A stretch of DNA of 64,000 bases from assembly GCA_947383835.1 (NCBI GenBank), contig CANDEV010000007.1, positions 62,001 through 126,000 on the forward strand. The letters run 5' to 3'. Below are positions 16,012 to 24,885 of this stretch, piece after piece. The stretch is from an uncultured Clostridia bacterium. Its GTDB lineage: Bacteria > Bacillota > Clostridia > Oscillospirales > Ruminococcaceae. The notes beneath the pieces were generated by a model that saw only the letters and a list, made by a program, of their open reading frames with translations, was not told where the DNA came from and searched no databases. The position numbers were made by a program, and so were the translations under genes. Numbering within the stretch: the stretch's first letter is position 1; each line of letters begins with the position of its first letter.

Positions 16012-16638
16012 ATGAGCATTTTCGACATCTTTAACCAGTTAGAAAAATCAAAACCCGCTCCCATAGGCAAGCCCGAATTTATCATTGCGGGACTGGGCAA
16101 TCCCGGAGACAAATACCAAAACACCCGCCATAACGCAGGCTTTATGACTCTCGACAAGCTTGCGGAAAAGTGCGGAGTACCCATGAAAAAAATACGCTTT
16201 AAATCCCTTACCGCAGAAGCGGCTGTGAACGGCGTACCCTGCCTGCTGATGAAGCCTACAACCTTTATGAACAACAGCGGCGAGGCGGTGGTGGAGGCGA
16301 TGAATTTCTACAAGATCCCTGCCGAAAACGTGATAATATGCTATGACGACATCAGTCTCGAACCCTCGCATATCCGCATACGCCGCAAAGGCTCGGACGG
16401 CGGTCACAACGGTATGAAGTCCATTATTTATCTCACTGGGTTTGACAGTTTCCCCCGAATAAAGATAGGCGTTGGCGCAAAGCCCCATAAGGATTACAAT
16501 TTGGCGGACTGGGTGCTTTCTCGTTTCACCGAGGAGGAAATGAAGCTTATGAACGAGGGAACGGACAAAGCCGTCTCCTCGCTGGAGCTTATGGTAAAGG
16601 GCAAGACCGACGAAGCCATGAACAAATTTAACTCGTAA
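16012..16638 (+). CDS. pth: Peptidyl-tRNA hydrolase
   Basis: 208 residues from the ATG preceded by AAAGGAA; an upstream in-frame ATG at 15943 lacks a ribosome site and adds residues not typical of the family. The enzyme releases tRNA from drop-off peptidyl-tRNA. FIIAGLGNPGDKYQNTRHNA carries the catalytic histidine in NTRHNAGF near residue 43; the MKPTTFMNNSGEAV and GHNGMKSI motifs are also intact. The stop is 13 bases before mfd. Confidence 0.97.
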   Translation: MSIFDIFNQLEKSKPAPIGKPEFIIAGLGNPGDKYQNTRHNAGFMTLDKLAEKCGVPMKKIRFKSLTAEAAVNGVPCLLMKPTTFMNNSGEAVVEAMNFYKIPAENVIICYDDISLEPSHIRIRRKGSDGGHNGMKSIIYLTGFDSFPRIKIGVGAKPHKDYNLADWVLSRFTEEEMKLMNEGTDKAVSSLELMVKGKTDEAMNKFNS

Positions 16639-16651
16639 AGGAATATCCGCA

Positions 16652-19600
16652 ATGTCTGATTTATTTATTAAAGCTATTGAAAATTTTCCGCCGTACCGCG
16701 ATATGCTTGAAGCCGTGGACAGGGGACAGACCCCTCTTTCGGTTTCGGGCGTTTCCGGCGTTCATAAGGCGCATTTTGCTCTGGGACTTGGCAGCGCTGC
16801 CGACAAGCCCATGCTTATCATTACCGACGACGAGGCCTCCGCAAAGCGTCTTTCGGACGATATAAACTCTCTTTCGGGGGAGAGCCGCGCTCTTGTGTAC
16901 CCGGCAAAGGATCTCGCCTTTACGGCAGCCGAGGGCGTTTCCCGCGAATATGAGCATACCCGTCTCGGCGTACTGTCAAGGCTTCTTGCGGGCGAGCCGC
17001 TTTTTGTGTGCGCCTCCGCAGAGGCTGTAATGCAGGCGGCAATACCGAAAAATATCCTTGCGGAAAGGACGGTCACACTGCAAACAGGCGGCACGGTAAA
17101 TATCGAGGAGCTTATAAAAAAGCTTACGGCGGCGGGATATTCACGCTGCGAAAAGGTGGAGGGGGCAAGCCAGTTTTCCGTCCGTGGTTCTATCGTTGAT
17201 ATTTTCCCCGTGCAGGAGCAATTCCCTGTCCGCATGGAGCTTTGGGGAGACGACATTGACACTATGGCGTACTTCGACCCCGAAACACAGCGGCGTACCG
17301 ATAATGTGGAAAAAATAAATATTTCCCCGGCAATGGAGACGCTTTTTGAAAGTCCCGAGGTACTTGTTTCCGCTCTTGAAAGGCTTGCCAAAGCCGCCCG
17401 AGGAAAGCGTATGGACTTGATACGGAGCAATATTCAGAGAGATATCGACAGAGTGCGGAACGGTCTTTCTCTCGGAAATATCGATAAGTATATGCCTGTC
17501 GCCTATGAGAAAACGGGGACGGTTTTTGACTTTCTCCCAGAGGGTTCGCCTGTGATATTCAGCGAGTATTTCAACGCCGTTGAAAAGTCACGGGGAGTAA
17601 TGACTCACCATACCGAGGACTTGAAGATACTCCTTGAAGCGGGAGAGCTTTGCAAGGGCTTGGAGGGGTATATTTTCGATTTTCAGGAGGTTTACCGCCG
17701 TGCCGAGAAATTCCCCCTTATCCACTTTGACACCTTTTTAAGGGGGACAGACCTGCGCTTCAAAAAGCTTATCTCCGTAAGCGCGAACCAGACTGCGCCT
17801 TGGGGCGGCGAGATACGCCAGCTTATCGAGGACTTGCACAGCTTCCGCGAGAGACATTACTCCGTGATAGTTATGGCGGGGTCGGATAAGACCCTGCCCA
17901 TAATTGCGGACGATTTGCGGGAGGAGGGGATAGACTGCGGCTTTGCGGCGGAAAGCTCCGAGCTGAAAAAGGGTACTGTTCTGCTTATGACGGGCAGCGT
18001 AAGCGCGGGCTACGATTACCCCGACGCGGGGACTGCTCTTATTACGCAGGCGCAGGCAATGAACTCCAAAAAGAAATTCCGCAAGGCTAAAAAGGGTGAA
18101 GAGATAAAGTCCCTCTCGGATATTGTACCTGGGGACTTGGTCGTTCACGCTCTCCACGGCATAGGAAAATTTGTTGGCATACGCAAGCTTGAAATGGAGG
18201 GCATTACAAAGGATTACATCACCATTCAGTACGCGGGGACGGACGTTTTATACGTCCCCGTAAGCCAGCTTGATATGGTTTCAAAATATATCGGTCCGAG
18301 GGACAACGGGGCGGTGAAGCTGAACAAGCTTTCCACAATGGAGTGGCAGAAGACCCGTGCTAAAGTTAAAAAAGCCGTCAAGGACATGGCAGACGAGCTT
18401 ATAAAGCTGTACGCAAAAAGAAGTCAGACAAAGGGTTACGCCTTTGACGCCGACGACGATTTTCAGCACGATTTTGAAGCCCGCTTCCCGTACTCCGAGA
18501 CGGACGATCAGCTCCGCTCGGTGCAGGAGATAAAGGAGGATATGCAGAAGCCTGTTCCAATGGACAGACTTCTCTGCGGCGACGTTGGCTTCGGCAAGAC
18601 GGAGGTCGCTTTCAGAGCGGCTTTCAAATGCATGGAGGAGGGGAAACAGTGCGCCATATTAGCGCCCACAACCGTCCTTGCATGGCAGCATTACCAAACG
18701 GCTTTAAAGCGGTTTGAACACTTCCCCATGAAGATAGAATTGCTGTCAAGATTTCGTTCCAAAAAGGAACAGGAGCAAATTCTCAAAGAGCTGAAACGTG
18801 GCAATATCGATATGATAATCGGCACTCACCGTCTTGTGCAGAAGGACGTTGCCTTTAAGGACTTGGGTCTTGCGGTCATCGATGAGGAGCAGCGTTTCGG
18901 GGTCGCCCATAAAGAGCGTTTCAAGGAGACCTTTGCGGGGGTGGACGTTCTTACGCTTTCCGCTACTCCGATACCGAGGACGCTGAATATGGCAATGAGC
19001 GGTATCCGCGACATGAGCGTTATCGAGGAGCCTCCCATAGACCGGCACCCTGTACAGACCTATGTTATAGAACACAACATGGGCGTGATAGTACAGGCAA
19101 TTACAAAGGAGCTTCGCCGAGGGGGACAGGTGTACTATATCCACAACAGGATAGAAAGCATTGACCTTTGCGCGGCGAAATTGCAGGAAATGCTCCCCGA
19201 CGCAAGGATAGGAATTGCCCACGGACAGATAACCGAGGAACACCTCTCCGAGATATGGCGGCAGCTTATCGAGCATGAGATAGATATCCTTGTCTGCACC
19301 ACGCTTATTGAAACGGGGGTGGACGTACCGAACGTAAACACCCTTGTTATCGAGGACGCAGACAGGCTGGGTCTTTCACAGCTTTACCAGCTTAGGGGAC
19401 GGGTGGGACGTTCCAGCCGCCGAGCCTTTGCGTACTTTACGTTCCGCAGGGGAAAAGCTTTGAGCGAGATAGCCTCCCGCCGTCTGGACGCCATAAGGGA
19501 GTTTACCCAGTTCGGCAGCGGCTTCAGGATAGCCCTCCGAGACCTTGAGATACGGGGAGCGGGTTCGCTTCTCGGCGGCAAGCAGCACGGTCACATGGAG

Positions 19601-20119
19601 GCGGTGGGTTATGATATGTACTTGCAGCTTCTCAACGAGGCAATTGCGGAGGAAAAGGGAGAAGCCCTGCCCGCAAAGCCGGAGGACTGTCTTATCGACA
19701 TACAGATAGAAGCCCACATTCCCGACAATTATATCGAAAGCCTTGCGGGACGTCTGGACGTGTACAGAAAGATAGCCTCCCTGCGCACCAACGAGGACAG
19801 CATGGACTTGTTAGACGAGCTTATAGACCGTTACGGCGATCCGCCTAAAGCAATACAGGGGCTTATAAGCGTTGCGCTTATAAGGAACATGGCAAGCGAC
19901 CTGACCATTACGGAGATTTCTCAAAAGAACGGTATAATGTTCTTTTACCTCAAATCGGCGGACATGGAGCAGATACAGGCTCTGACGGCGGCGTACAAGG
20001 GACGGGTCACTGTCAACGGCGGTGAAAAGGCGTACATTGCCGTAAAGATGAAAAACGACAAGCCTGTCGAGCTTATGCAGGGGGTAATTGAGGTTATGGC
20101 AAAAGCAATAAATAATTAA
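16652..20119 (+). CDS. mfd: Transcription-repair coupling factor
   Basis: 1155 residues. Mfd dislodges RNA polymerase stalled at lesions and recruits UvrA. Order: UvrB-like N-terminal domains (1-330), the RNA-polymerase-interacting domain around LSDIVPGDLVVHALHGIGKF (about 487-560), the RecG-like translocase with Walker A GDVGFGKTEVAF near 645 and DEEQ box near 743, motif III SATPIPRT, and the C-terminal TRCF domain. The arrangement pth-mfd is common in Firmicutes. Codon bias is ordinary. Confidence 0.98.
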   Translation: MSDLFIKAIENFPPYRDMLEAVDRGQTPLSVSGVSGVHKAHFALGLGSAADKPMLIITDDEASAKRLSDDINSLSGESRALVYPAKDLAFTAAEGVSREYEHTRLGVLSRLLAGEPLFVCASAEAVMQAAIPKNILAERTVTLQTGGTVNIEELIKKLTAAGYSRCEKVEGASQFSVRGSIVDIFPVQEQFPVRMELWGDDIDTMAYFDPETQRRTDNVEKINISPAMETLFESPEVLVSALERLAKAARGKRMDLIRSNIQRDIDRVRNGLSLGNIDKYMPVAYEKTGTVFDFLPEGSPVIFSEYFNAVEKSRGVMTHHTEDLKILLEAGELCKGLEGYIFDFQEVYRRAEKFPLIHFDTFLRGTDLRFKKLISVSANQTAPWGGEIRQLIEDLHSFRERHYSVIVMAGSDKTLPIIADDLREEGIDCGFAAESSELKKGTVLLMTGSVSAGYDYPDAGTALITQAQAMNSKKKFRKAKKGEEIKSLSDIVPGDLVVHALHGIGKFVGIRKLEMEGITKDYITIQYAGTDVLYVPVSQLDMVSKYIGPRDNGAVKLNKLSTMEWQKTRAKVKKAVKDMADELIKLYAKRSQTKGYAFDADDDFQHDFEARFPYSETDDQLRSVQEIKEDMQKPVPMDRLLCGDVGFGKTEVAFRAAFKCMEEGKQCAILAPTTVLAWQHYQTALKRFEHFPMKIELLSRFRSKKEQEQILKELKRGNIDMIIGTHRLVQKDVAFKDLGLAVIDEEQRFGVAHKERFKETFAGVDVLTLSATPIPRTLNMAMSGIRDMSVIEEPPIDRHPVQTYVIEHNMGVIVQAITKELRRGGQVYYIHNRIESIDLCAAKLQEMLPDARIGIAHGQITEEHLSEIWRQLIEHEIDILVCTTLIETGVDVPNVNTLVIEDADRLGLSQLYQLRGRVGRSSRRAFAYFTFRRGKALSEIASRRLDAIREFTQFGSGFRIALRDLEIRGAGSLLGGKQHGHMEAVGYDMYLQLLNEAIAEEKGEALPAKPEDCLIDIQIEAHIPDNYIESLAGRLDVYRKIASLRTNEDSMDLLDELIDRYGDPPKAIQGLISVALIRNMASDLTITEISQKNGIMFFYLKSADMEQIQALTAAYKGRVTVNGGEKAYIAVKMKNDKPVELMQGVIEVMAKAINN

Positions 20120-20136
20120 TAATTATGATTTTTAAT

Positions 20137-20165
20137 TTGACATTAAAAGCGCCATGCTGTATAAT
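20137..20165 (+). promoter_or_regulatory. Consensus promoter ahead of the small membrane/LRR gene pair
   Basis: TTGACA, 17 bases, TATAAT. The transcript would start near 20172 and carry the mini-hairpin AAAGCCCCCTCAAGGGGGCG (20221-20240) before the ribosome site of the 20263 gene. Confidence 0.8.
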
Positions 20166-20220
20166 AATGTATAGTTGGAAATTGTCCCGGTGTTAAGATA
20201 CAGCACACTCAAACTGCATA

Positions 20221-20241
20221 AAAGCCCCCTCAAGGGGGCGG
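20221..20241 (+). repeat. GC-rich mini-hairpin, recurrent
   Basis: AAAGCCCCCTCAAGGGGGCG. Close relatives lie at 24384-24401, 28488-28512 and 38715-38732, always between genes. In each, CCCC..GGGG forms a short stem flanked by AAAG and CGGG. Confidence 0.6.
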
Positions 20242-20262
20242 GTAAAGGAAAGGAAAATTTCA

Positions 20263-20532
20263 ATGCTTGCGGAAATAAATTACGAATCCCTCGCTTTGTT
20301 CGGAAAATTCGGCGGGGCAATGCTGGGGCTGCTTCTGATAGTGTGGCTGATAGCGGTACTTACGCCGAAAGCAGCCAAGCTGATAGATAAATTAGGAGGG
20401 AAAATTCCCCCCGAGGGGGGCTGTGAAAAAATTATCAAACCGGAAGAATACGAGGTGCACTCATTTTTTGAGGACGTACCCTTAAAGAAGCAAGAGACAA
20501 AAGAAGATAAGAAACAAGGGGGTTCTTTATGA
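20263..20532 (+). CDS. Small single-pass membrane protein, unknown function
   Basis: 89 residues with GGAAAGGAAA before the ATG. One membrane segment about residues 17-36 (GGAMLGLLLIVWLIAVL) is followed by a charged cytoplasmic-type tail with KETKEDKKQ. The layout loosely recalls small OadG-type decarboxylase subunits, but no decarboxylase genes are near, so this is not called. Its stop overlaps the start of the next gene (ATGA), so the two are translationally coupled and probably act together. Confidence 0.65.
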   Translation: MLAEINYESLALFGKFGGAMLGLLLIVWLIAVLTPKAAKLIDKLGGKIPPEGGCEKIIKPEEYEVHSFFEDVPLKKQETKEDKKQGGSL

Positions 20533-21566
20533 AAATAAAAAAGCTTGCGGCGGTGTTGGCGGCTTCCGTTATTTCGGTAACGGCTGTTACGGTTACGGCT
20601 TTTGGGTTGGGGACTAAAGTCCCGATAAACGAAAAGTATTTTCCCGACGAAAATTTTCGGGAATATGTTTCGCAGTTCGACACAGACGGGAACGGTTACC
20701 TCTCCCAAAAGGAGCGGGACGCTGTTACGGAAATAGACGTTTCCGCAATGAAAATAAAATCCTTAACGGGTCTAAGTTATTTTCAAAATCTTGAAAAGCT
20801 TGACTGTTCTTTTAACCATCTTACAAAGCTTAATATAAGTAAAAACGCTGAAATTGAAGAATTTGAATGTGGCGTAAACGATCTTACCGAACTTGATGTG
20901 AGCAACGCCGCTAAACTTAAGAACGTTTCGTGCCGCAGAAATAAACTTACAAAGCTTAACATAAGCTCAAACGTTGAACTTGAAAGTCTTGATTGCAGCG
21001 ATAACAAAATTACAAAGCTTAATACGAGCAGGAATACTAAACTTAAAAAGCTTTACTGCAACGGGAATGATCTTACAAGCCTTAACGTAAGAAAGAACAC
21101 AAAGCTTGAAGAACTTATATGCTATAACAATCAACTTGTAGATCTTGGCCTGCACAAAAGCACCGAGCTTGAAGTGCTTTGGTGCGAAGGTAATCAGCTC
21201 ACAAGCCTTGACGTAAGCAAGAATATTAAGCTTAAAAAGCTTATGTGTGATTACAACAGCCTGATGAAGCTTGACGTAAGCAAAAATACGGAGCTTAAAC
21301 ATCTCGACTGCTCTGGCAATCAGCTTACAAGCCTTGATGTAAGCAAATGTACCGAGCTTGAAGTGCTTTGGTGCGAAGATAATCAGCTTACAAGCCTTGA
21401 CGTAAGCAAATGCCCAAAGCTTAAAGAGCTTTGGTGTGAAGATAATAAACTGACGGAACTTGATATAAGCAGCAATTATTATGTGATTTTTGAGTATTTT
21501 GAATGTGACGAAAATGTAAAAGTTATAGAACCCGATTATGAAAGCGAGTATGAAGAAGTCTGTTAA
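20529..21566 (+). CDS. Secreted leucine-rich-repeat protein with an EF-hand-like loop
   Basis: 345 residues. A signal peptide (about 1-25, MKIKK then hydrophobic, ending near TAFG) is followed by a textbook EF-hand loop, D51-T-D53-G-N55-G-Y-L-S59-Q-K-E62, as in dockerin or calcium-binding modules, and then about twelve leucine-rich repeats of roughly 21 residues with the pattern L.C..N.LT.LDVS.N..L. The protein ends in an acidic tail. No sortase motif or membrane anchor is seen. It probably binds a surface or protein partner; the role is unknown. The internal repeats are nearly identical at DNA level (for example 21168-21223 and 21351-21406), so copy-number change by recombination is likely. 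Confidence 0.8.
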   Translation: MKIKKLAAVLAASVISVTAVTVTAFGLGTKVPINEKYFPDENFREYVSQFDTDGNGYLSQKERDAVTEIDVSAMKIKSLTGLSYFQNLEKLDCSFNHLTKLNISKNAEIEEFECGVNDLTELDVSNAAKLKNVSCRRNKLTKLNISSNVELESLDCSDNKITKLNTSRNTKLKKLYCNGNDLTSLNVRKNTKLEELICYNNQLVDLGLHKSTELEVLWCEGNQLTSLDVSKNIKLKKLMCDYNSLMKLDVSKNTELKHLDCSGNQLTSLDVSKCTELEVLWCEDNQLTSLDVSKCPKLKELWCEDNKLTELDISSNYYVIFEYFECDENVKVIEPDYESEYEEVC

Positions 21567-21568
21567 AG

Positions 21569-21620
21569 TAAGAGGATAAAATTTCTACCCTCTATCCTCT
21601 AATCTCTATCATCTAAAAAG
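21569..21620 (+). promoter_or_regulatory. Purine-arm/pyrimidine-arm leader element before proS
   Basis: GAGGATA, loop, TATCCTC is followed by a pyrimidine tract (CTAATCTCTATCATC) and then the ribosome site AAAAAGGAG. The CCTC copies can pair either with the purine arm or with the ribosome site. Comparable elements precede rpsS, rplN, adk and the 33925 gene. Confidence 0.45.
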
Positions 21621-21632
21621 GAGTAATCTATT

Positions 21633-23093
21633 ATGGCAAAAGATAACAAAAAACTGGTGGAAGCGATAACCTCAATGGACGAGGATTTCGCAAAATGGTA
21701 TACCGACATCGTTAAAAAGGCGGAGCTTATCGAGTACACCTCGGTAAAGGGCTGTATGGTAATTCGTCCCTACGGCTACGCTATATGGGAGAATATGCAG
21801 CGAATTCTGGACGGTATGTTCAAGGCTACGGGACACGAAAATGTTTGTATGCCTATGTTCATTCCCGAAAGCCTACTCCAAAAGGAAAAGGATCATGTTG
21901 AGGGCTTTGCTCCCGAGGTTGCTTGGGTAACTCACGGCGGCAGCGAAAAGCTGGAGGACAGGCTCTGCGTCCGCCCCACATCCGAGACACTTTTCTGCGA
22001 GCATTACGCTAATATTGTGCACTCCTACCGCGACCTGCCTAAGCTGTACAATCAGTGGGTGTCAGTCGTACGCTGGGAGAAAACAACACGTCCTTTCCTG
22101 CGGTCGAGAGAATTTTTGTGGCAGGAGGGTCACACCATTCACGCAACTGCGGAAGAAGCAATTGTCGAGACGGAGAAAATGCTTAACGTATATGCGGAAT
22201 TCTGCGAAAAAAGTCTTGCAATGCCTGTTATAAAGGGCAGAAAGACGGACAGTGACAAGTTCGCGGGCGCGGAGGCTACCTACGCTATCGAGGCTCTTAT
22301 GCACGACGGCAAGGCTTTGCAGGCGGGTACTTCCCACTACTTCGGCGACGGCTTTGCAAAGGCTTTTGAAATAATGTACACCGACAAGGAGAATAAAAAG
22401 GTGTACCCTCATCAGACCTCGTGGGGAGTTACCACACGTCTTATCGGCGCGATAATCATGACACACGGCGACGATAACGGACTTGTCCTGCCTCCTGCGG
22501 TTGCGCCGATACAGGCGGTTATTGTTCCTGTACAGCAGTTCAAGGAGGGGGTACTTGACAAGGCAAACGAGCTTGCGGAAAAGCTTAAGGCGGCAGGAAT
22601 TCGCGTTAAGGTTGACGACAGCGACAACTCCCCCGGCTGGAAGTTTGCGGAGTACGAAATGAAAGGCGTACCCGTGAGAATCGAGATAGGTCCGAGAGAT
22701 ATTGAAAATAATCAGTGTATGTGCGCTCTGCGGTACAGCGGCGAGAAGCGGACGGTGTCCCTTGAAAACGGTCTGGAGCTGTTTAAAAACGCGGTTGTTG
22801 AAATGCTGGAGGAGGAAATTCCCGAGGGAATGTTCAAAAAGGCTGCCGAAAACAGGGAGAAGCATACTTACAAATGCACAACTATGGAGGAGATCACAAA
22901 GGCTTTGGAGGAAAACGGCGACGGCTTTGTAAAAGCGATGTGGTGCGGCGACGAGGAGTGCGAGGACAAGGTCAAGGAGGCCACAGGCGTTGGCAGCAGG
23001 TGCATACCCTTTGAGCAGGAGGAGCTTTCGGACAAGTGCGTTTGCTGCGGCAAGCCTGCAAAGCAGATGGTTTACTGGGGAAAAGCGTACTGA
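21633..23093 (+). CDS. proS: Proline--tRNA ligase, archaeal/eukaryotic-type (type 3)
   Basis: 486 residues. It charges tRNA-Pro with proline. Short form without the bacterial editing insertion: class II motif 1 near MQRILDGMFKATGHENVCMP, motif 2 RWEKTTRPFLRSREFLWQEGH (about 149-169) and motif 3 region near GLTTRLIGAIIMTHGDD. The C-terminal anticodon-binding domain ends in a Cys-rich part (CGDEECE...CVCCGKPA) and a final YWGKAY tyrosine typical of this type. No T-box leader was found upstream, only 66 bases of pyrimidine-rich leader. Confidence 0.97.
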   Translation: MAKDNKKLVEAITSMDEDFAKWYTDIVKKAELIEYTSVKGCMVIRPYGYAIWENMQRILDGMFKATGHENVCMPMFIPESLLQKEKDHVEGFAPEVAWVTHGGSEKLEDRLCVRPTSETLFCEHYANIVHSYRDLPKLYNQWVSVVRWEKTTRPFLRSREFLWQEGHTIHATAEEAIVETEKMLNVYAEFCEKSLAMPVIKGRKTDSDKFAGAEATYAIEALMHDGKALQAGTSHYFGDGFAKAFEIMYTDKENKKVYPHQTSWGVTTRLIGAIIMTHGDDNGLVLPPAVAPIQAVIVPVQQFKEGVLDKANELAEKLKAAGIRVKVDDSDNSPGWKFAEYEMKGVPVRIEIGPRDIENNQCMCALRYSGEKRTVSLENGLELFKNAVVEMLEEEIPEGMFKKAAENREKHTYKCTTMEEITKALEENGDGFVKAMWCGDEECEDKVKEATGVGSRCIPFEQEELSDKCVCCGKPAKQMVYWGKAY

Positions 23094-23110
23094 TAGTTGA
23101 CAGTTTTGCA

Positions 23111-23131
23111 GGGGACGGGTCTCCCGTCCCC
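23111..23131 (+). terminator. Possible terminator after proS
   Basis: The perfect 9-base stem GGGGACGGG / CCCGTCCCC (the same core as family A repeats) is followed by TTATATTTT. It lies 17 bases after the proS stop. Confidence 0.5.
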
Positions 23132-23159
23132 TTATATTTTAAAGAAAGGCGGCTGCGCT

Positions 23160-23771
23160 ATGTTTGATTTCGGCGGCTTGTTCGGTATTTCAAAAAGAGA
23201 TATTTCCAAAGACATAAAGGAGTACGACCCCAATGTGCAAAACGACTGCGATAAGCAATTTCTTTCGGAGGTTACGGAATGGATGTCGTCGGTTATCGAA
23301 AAAATTGACGACGACGGAGTTTACGCCCTTGCGGTTTCGTACCAGCTCGGCGGAGACGAAAACGGCGAATGGGGCGCGGATTTTTCCTTTGCCTACAATA
23401 CGGAGCAGTATTTCGAGCATATGAAAAGCAATCCCGAAGCGCAGTGGAATTTCTGCAACTGGAAAGAGCACTATATCGGCGGACTTGACGGTGCGGCAGT
23501 AAAAAGGTGGCTTTCGGGCAACGGCTTGAATTTTGACGAAGATGAGGATACCATTGAAGATCTTGCTTATGATATACTCGTGCTTGCGGTAATGGAACTC
23601 CATAAATCCAATGTTATCAAAAATCATTTTGGAAAGGAGCTTCCCGTCATAATTCACGGAATGGAGTATTATGATAAAACCGCCGTTATGTCGGTCAAGG
23701 CTAACGGAGCGGGGCTTTTGGACAAGGGATTTTTCGATTTATGCTGCTGTAATGCGCCTGAAAGCAAATAA
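23160..23771 (+). CDS. Hypothetical acidic cytoplasmic protein
   Basis: 203 residues from the ATG with AAAGGCGG upstream. It has no signal peptide or membrane segment; it is rich in Asp, Glu and Trp (NGEWGADFSFAYNTEQYFEH, NPEAQWNFCNWKEHY). I do not recognise the family. The pattern of a single globular domain next to small membrane proteins is like many DUFs near toxin or immunity genes, but nothing specific supports that. It is followed at 30 bases by a small membrane protein, probably in the same transcript. Confidence 0.6.
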   Translation: MFDFGGLFGISKRDISKDIKEYDPNVQNDCDKQFLSEVTEWMSSVIEKIDDDGVYALAVSYQLGGDENGEWGADFSFAYNTEQYFEHMKSNPEAQWNFCNWKEHYIGGLDGAAVKRWLSGNGLNFDEDEDTIEDLAYDILVLAVMELHKSNVIKNHFGKELPVIIHGMEYYDKTAVMSVKANGAGLLDKGFFDLCCCNAPESK

Positions 23772-23801
23772 ACAAGGCAAAAAGCTAAATGGAGAAAAAA
23801 T

Positions 23802-24116
23802 ATGGACTACAAAAAATTCCACCGCACAAACGTTATAATTCAGCATATAGGCTGTGTAATTGCCGCGGCATGGGCTGCCACCGATCTTTTTATTGCGGAC
23901 GTATACGCCTCCGCTCCGATCATGCCCCTTTGTATTGCGTATATTATAACCGCCGTCCGCATTATTGCTCTGACGGGGCGGAAGGATTACGCGCAGGAAA
24001 GCTATACGGAAAGTCAAAAAAGCTTTTACACGGATAACCGCAGGCTTTACATTTTTTCGGCAATTTTCGGCTGCATAGCTTTGGTATTGGTTGTTATTAA
24101 AATGATAATCCGGTAG
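23802..24116 (+). CDS. Small three-helix membrane protein, unknown function
   Basis: 104 residues. Hydrophobic segments are at about 11-33, 38-57 and 82-101. A GGAG site precedes the ATG. DUF3784-like small integral membrane proteins have this form, but no motif confirms a family. It is downstream of the 23160 gene and 23 bases upstream of the HicB-like fragment. Confidence 0.55.
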   Translation: MDYKKFHRTNVIIQHIGCVIAAAWAATDLFIADVYASAPIMPLCIAYIITAVRIIALTGRKDYAQESYTESQKSFYTDNRRLYIFSAIFGCIALVLVVIKMIIR

Positions 24117-24139
24117 AATGCAGCTAAAGGAGTAATGCT

Positions 24140-24319
24140 ATGGAATACAAAGGCTATTTCGGAACGGTAGAATATTCCGAAACCGACAACGTTCTTTTCG
24201 GCAGTGTCATAGGCATAGACAGTCTTGTTTCCTATGAGGGCGGCAATGCAGACAAACTGCGTGAAGATTTTGAAGGCGCTGTTGACGATTACATTGATTT
24301 TCTTGCAGAAATGCAGTAA
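24140..24319 (+). CDS. HicB-like antitoxin, short form lacking the DNA-binding tail
   Basis: 59 residues with an AAAGGAG site 7 bases upstream. It begins MEYKGYFGTVEYSETDNVLF, continues GSVIGIDSLVSYEGG and ends in DFEGAVDDYIDFLAEMQ, the usual N-terminal fold of HicB-family proteins (partial RNase-H fold that masks the HicA toxin). The ribbon-helix-helix C-terminal domain of about 40-50 residues is missing: the frame stops at Gln-59. No HicA-like gene is next to it. It could be a decayed antitoxin or a stand-alone short form. Confidence 0.7.
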   Translation: MEYKGYFGTVEYSETDNVLFGSVIGIDSLVSYEGGNADKLREDFEGAVDDYIDFLAEMQ

Positions 24320-24383
24320 CTCCGATATTGTGCAAAATGCGCAAAATATACTCATAATAGATGAAACAATCGCTTACTTGCCA

Positions 24384-24401
24384 AAGCCCCCTCAATGGGG
24401 C
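24384..24401 (+). repeat. GC-rich mini-hairpin, recurrent
   Basis: AAAGCCCCCTCAATGGGGCG; same family as 20221-20241, between the HicB fragment and the rpsF promoter. Confidence 0.5.
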
Positions 24402-24458
24402 GGGTGTACAAACGGCAATTTGTACAAAAATGATACTAAAAAAAAGGAAAAATTGTTC

Positions 24459-24487
24459 TTGACAAAAGATTTGCTAAATGTTATAAT
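24459..24487 (+). promoter_or_regulatory. Consensus promoter of the rpsF-ssb-rpsR operon
   Basis: TTGACA, 17 bases, TATAAT, with a predicted start near 24494. Confidence 0.88.
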
Positions 24488-24500
24488 AATAAAGTATCCT

Positions 24501-24522
24501 CGTCCGTATATCGTGACGGACG
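24501..24522 (+). promoter_or_regulatory. Leader hairpin of rpsF, candidate S6:S18 autoregulatory site
   Basis: CGTCCGT / ACGGACG with loop atatcgtg, ending about 10 bases before the AGGAGG ribosome site. Many bacteria use an S6:S18 complex to repress this operon through a leader hairpin; the hairpin is visible here but I could not confirm the conserved binding motif. Confidence 0.4.
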
Positions 24523-24546
24523 TGATCCAAGAGGAGGTGTTTTAAA

Positions 24547-24837
24547 ATGGCAAAGATTACCGAGAATTATGAGACCATGGCGGTTTATAGTCTCAAGAAC
24601 GGCGAAGAGGGCGTTAAGGCTCTTAACGACAAGTTCACTGCGCTTATCGAGGCAAACGGTACTATGGAGTCTGTAAACGAGTGGGGCAAAAGAAAGCTCG
24701 CTTACGAGATCGACGACCAGACCGAGGGATATTACGTGCTTTACACATATTCCTGCAAGCCCGATTTCCCCGCAGAGCTCGACCGTGTTTTCAAGATCAC
24801 GGACGGCGTTATGCGCTCGCTCATTACTGTAAAATAA
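24547..24837 (+). CDS. rpsF: Small ribosomal subunit protein S6
   Basis: 96 residues, normal length. S6 pairs with S18 on the 30S platform. NYETMAVYS (about 5-13) and NEWGKRKLAYEIDDQTEGYYVLY are characteristic. AGGAGG lies 9 bases before the ATG. First gene of the conserved rpsF-ssb-rpsR operon. Confidence 0.98.
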   Translation: MAKITENYETMAVYSLKNGEEGVKALNDKFTALIEANGTMESVNEWGKRKLAYEIDDQTEGYYVLYTYSCKPDFPAELDRVFKITDGVMRSLITVK

Positions 24838-24885
24838 GTTTTCAGTAATATAACGTTCGGACAAAACCAAAAGGAGGCTGTAAAA

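Noticed and set aside
21567..21632. Possible T-box leader before proS
   Set aside because: Only 66 bases are available and no T-box consensus or specifier loop is present.
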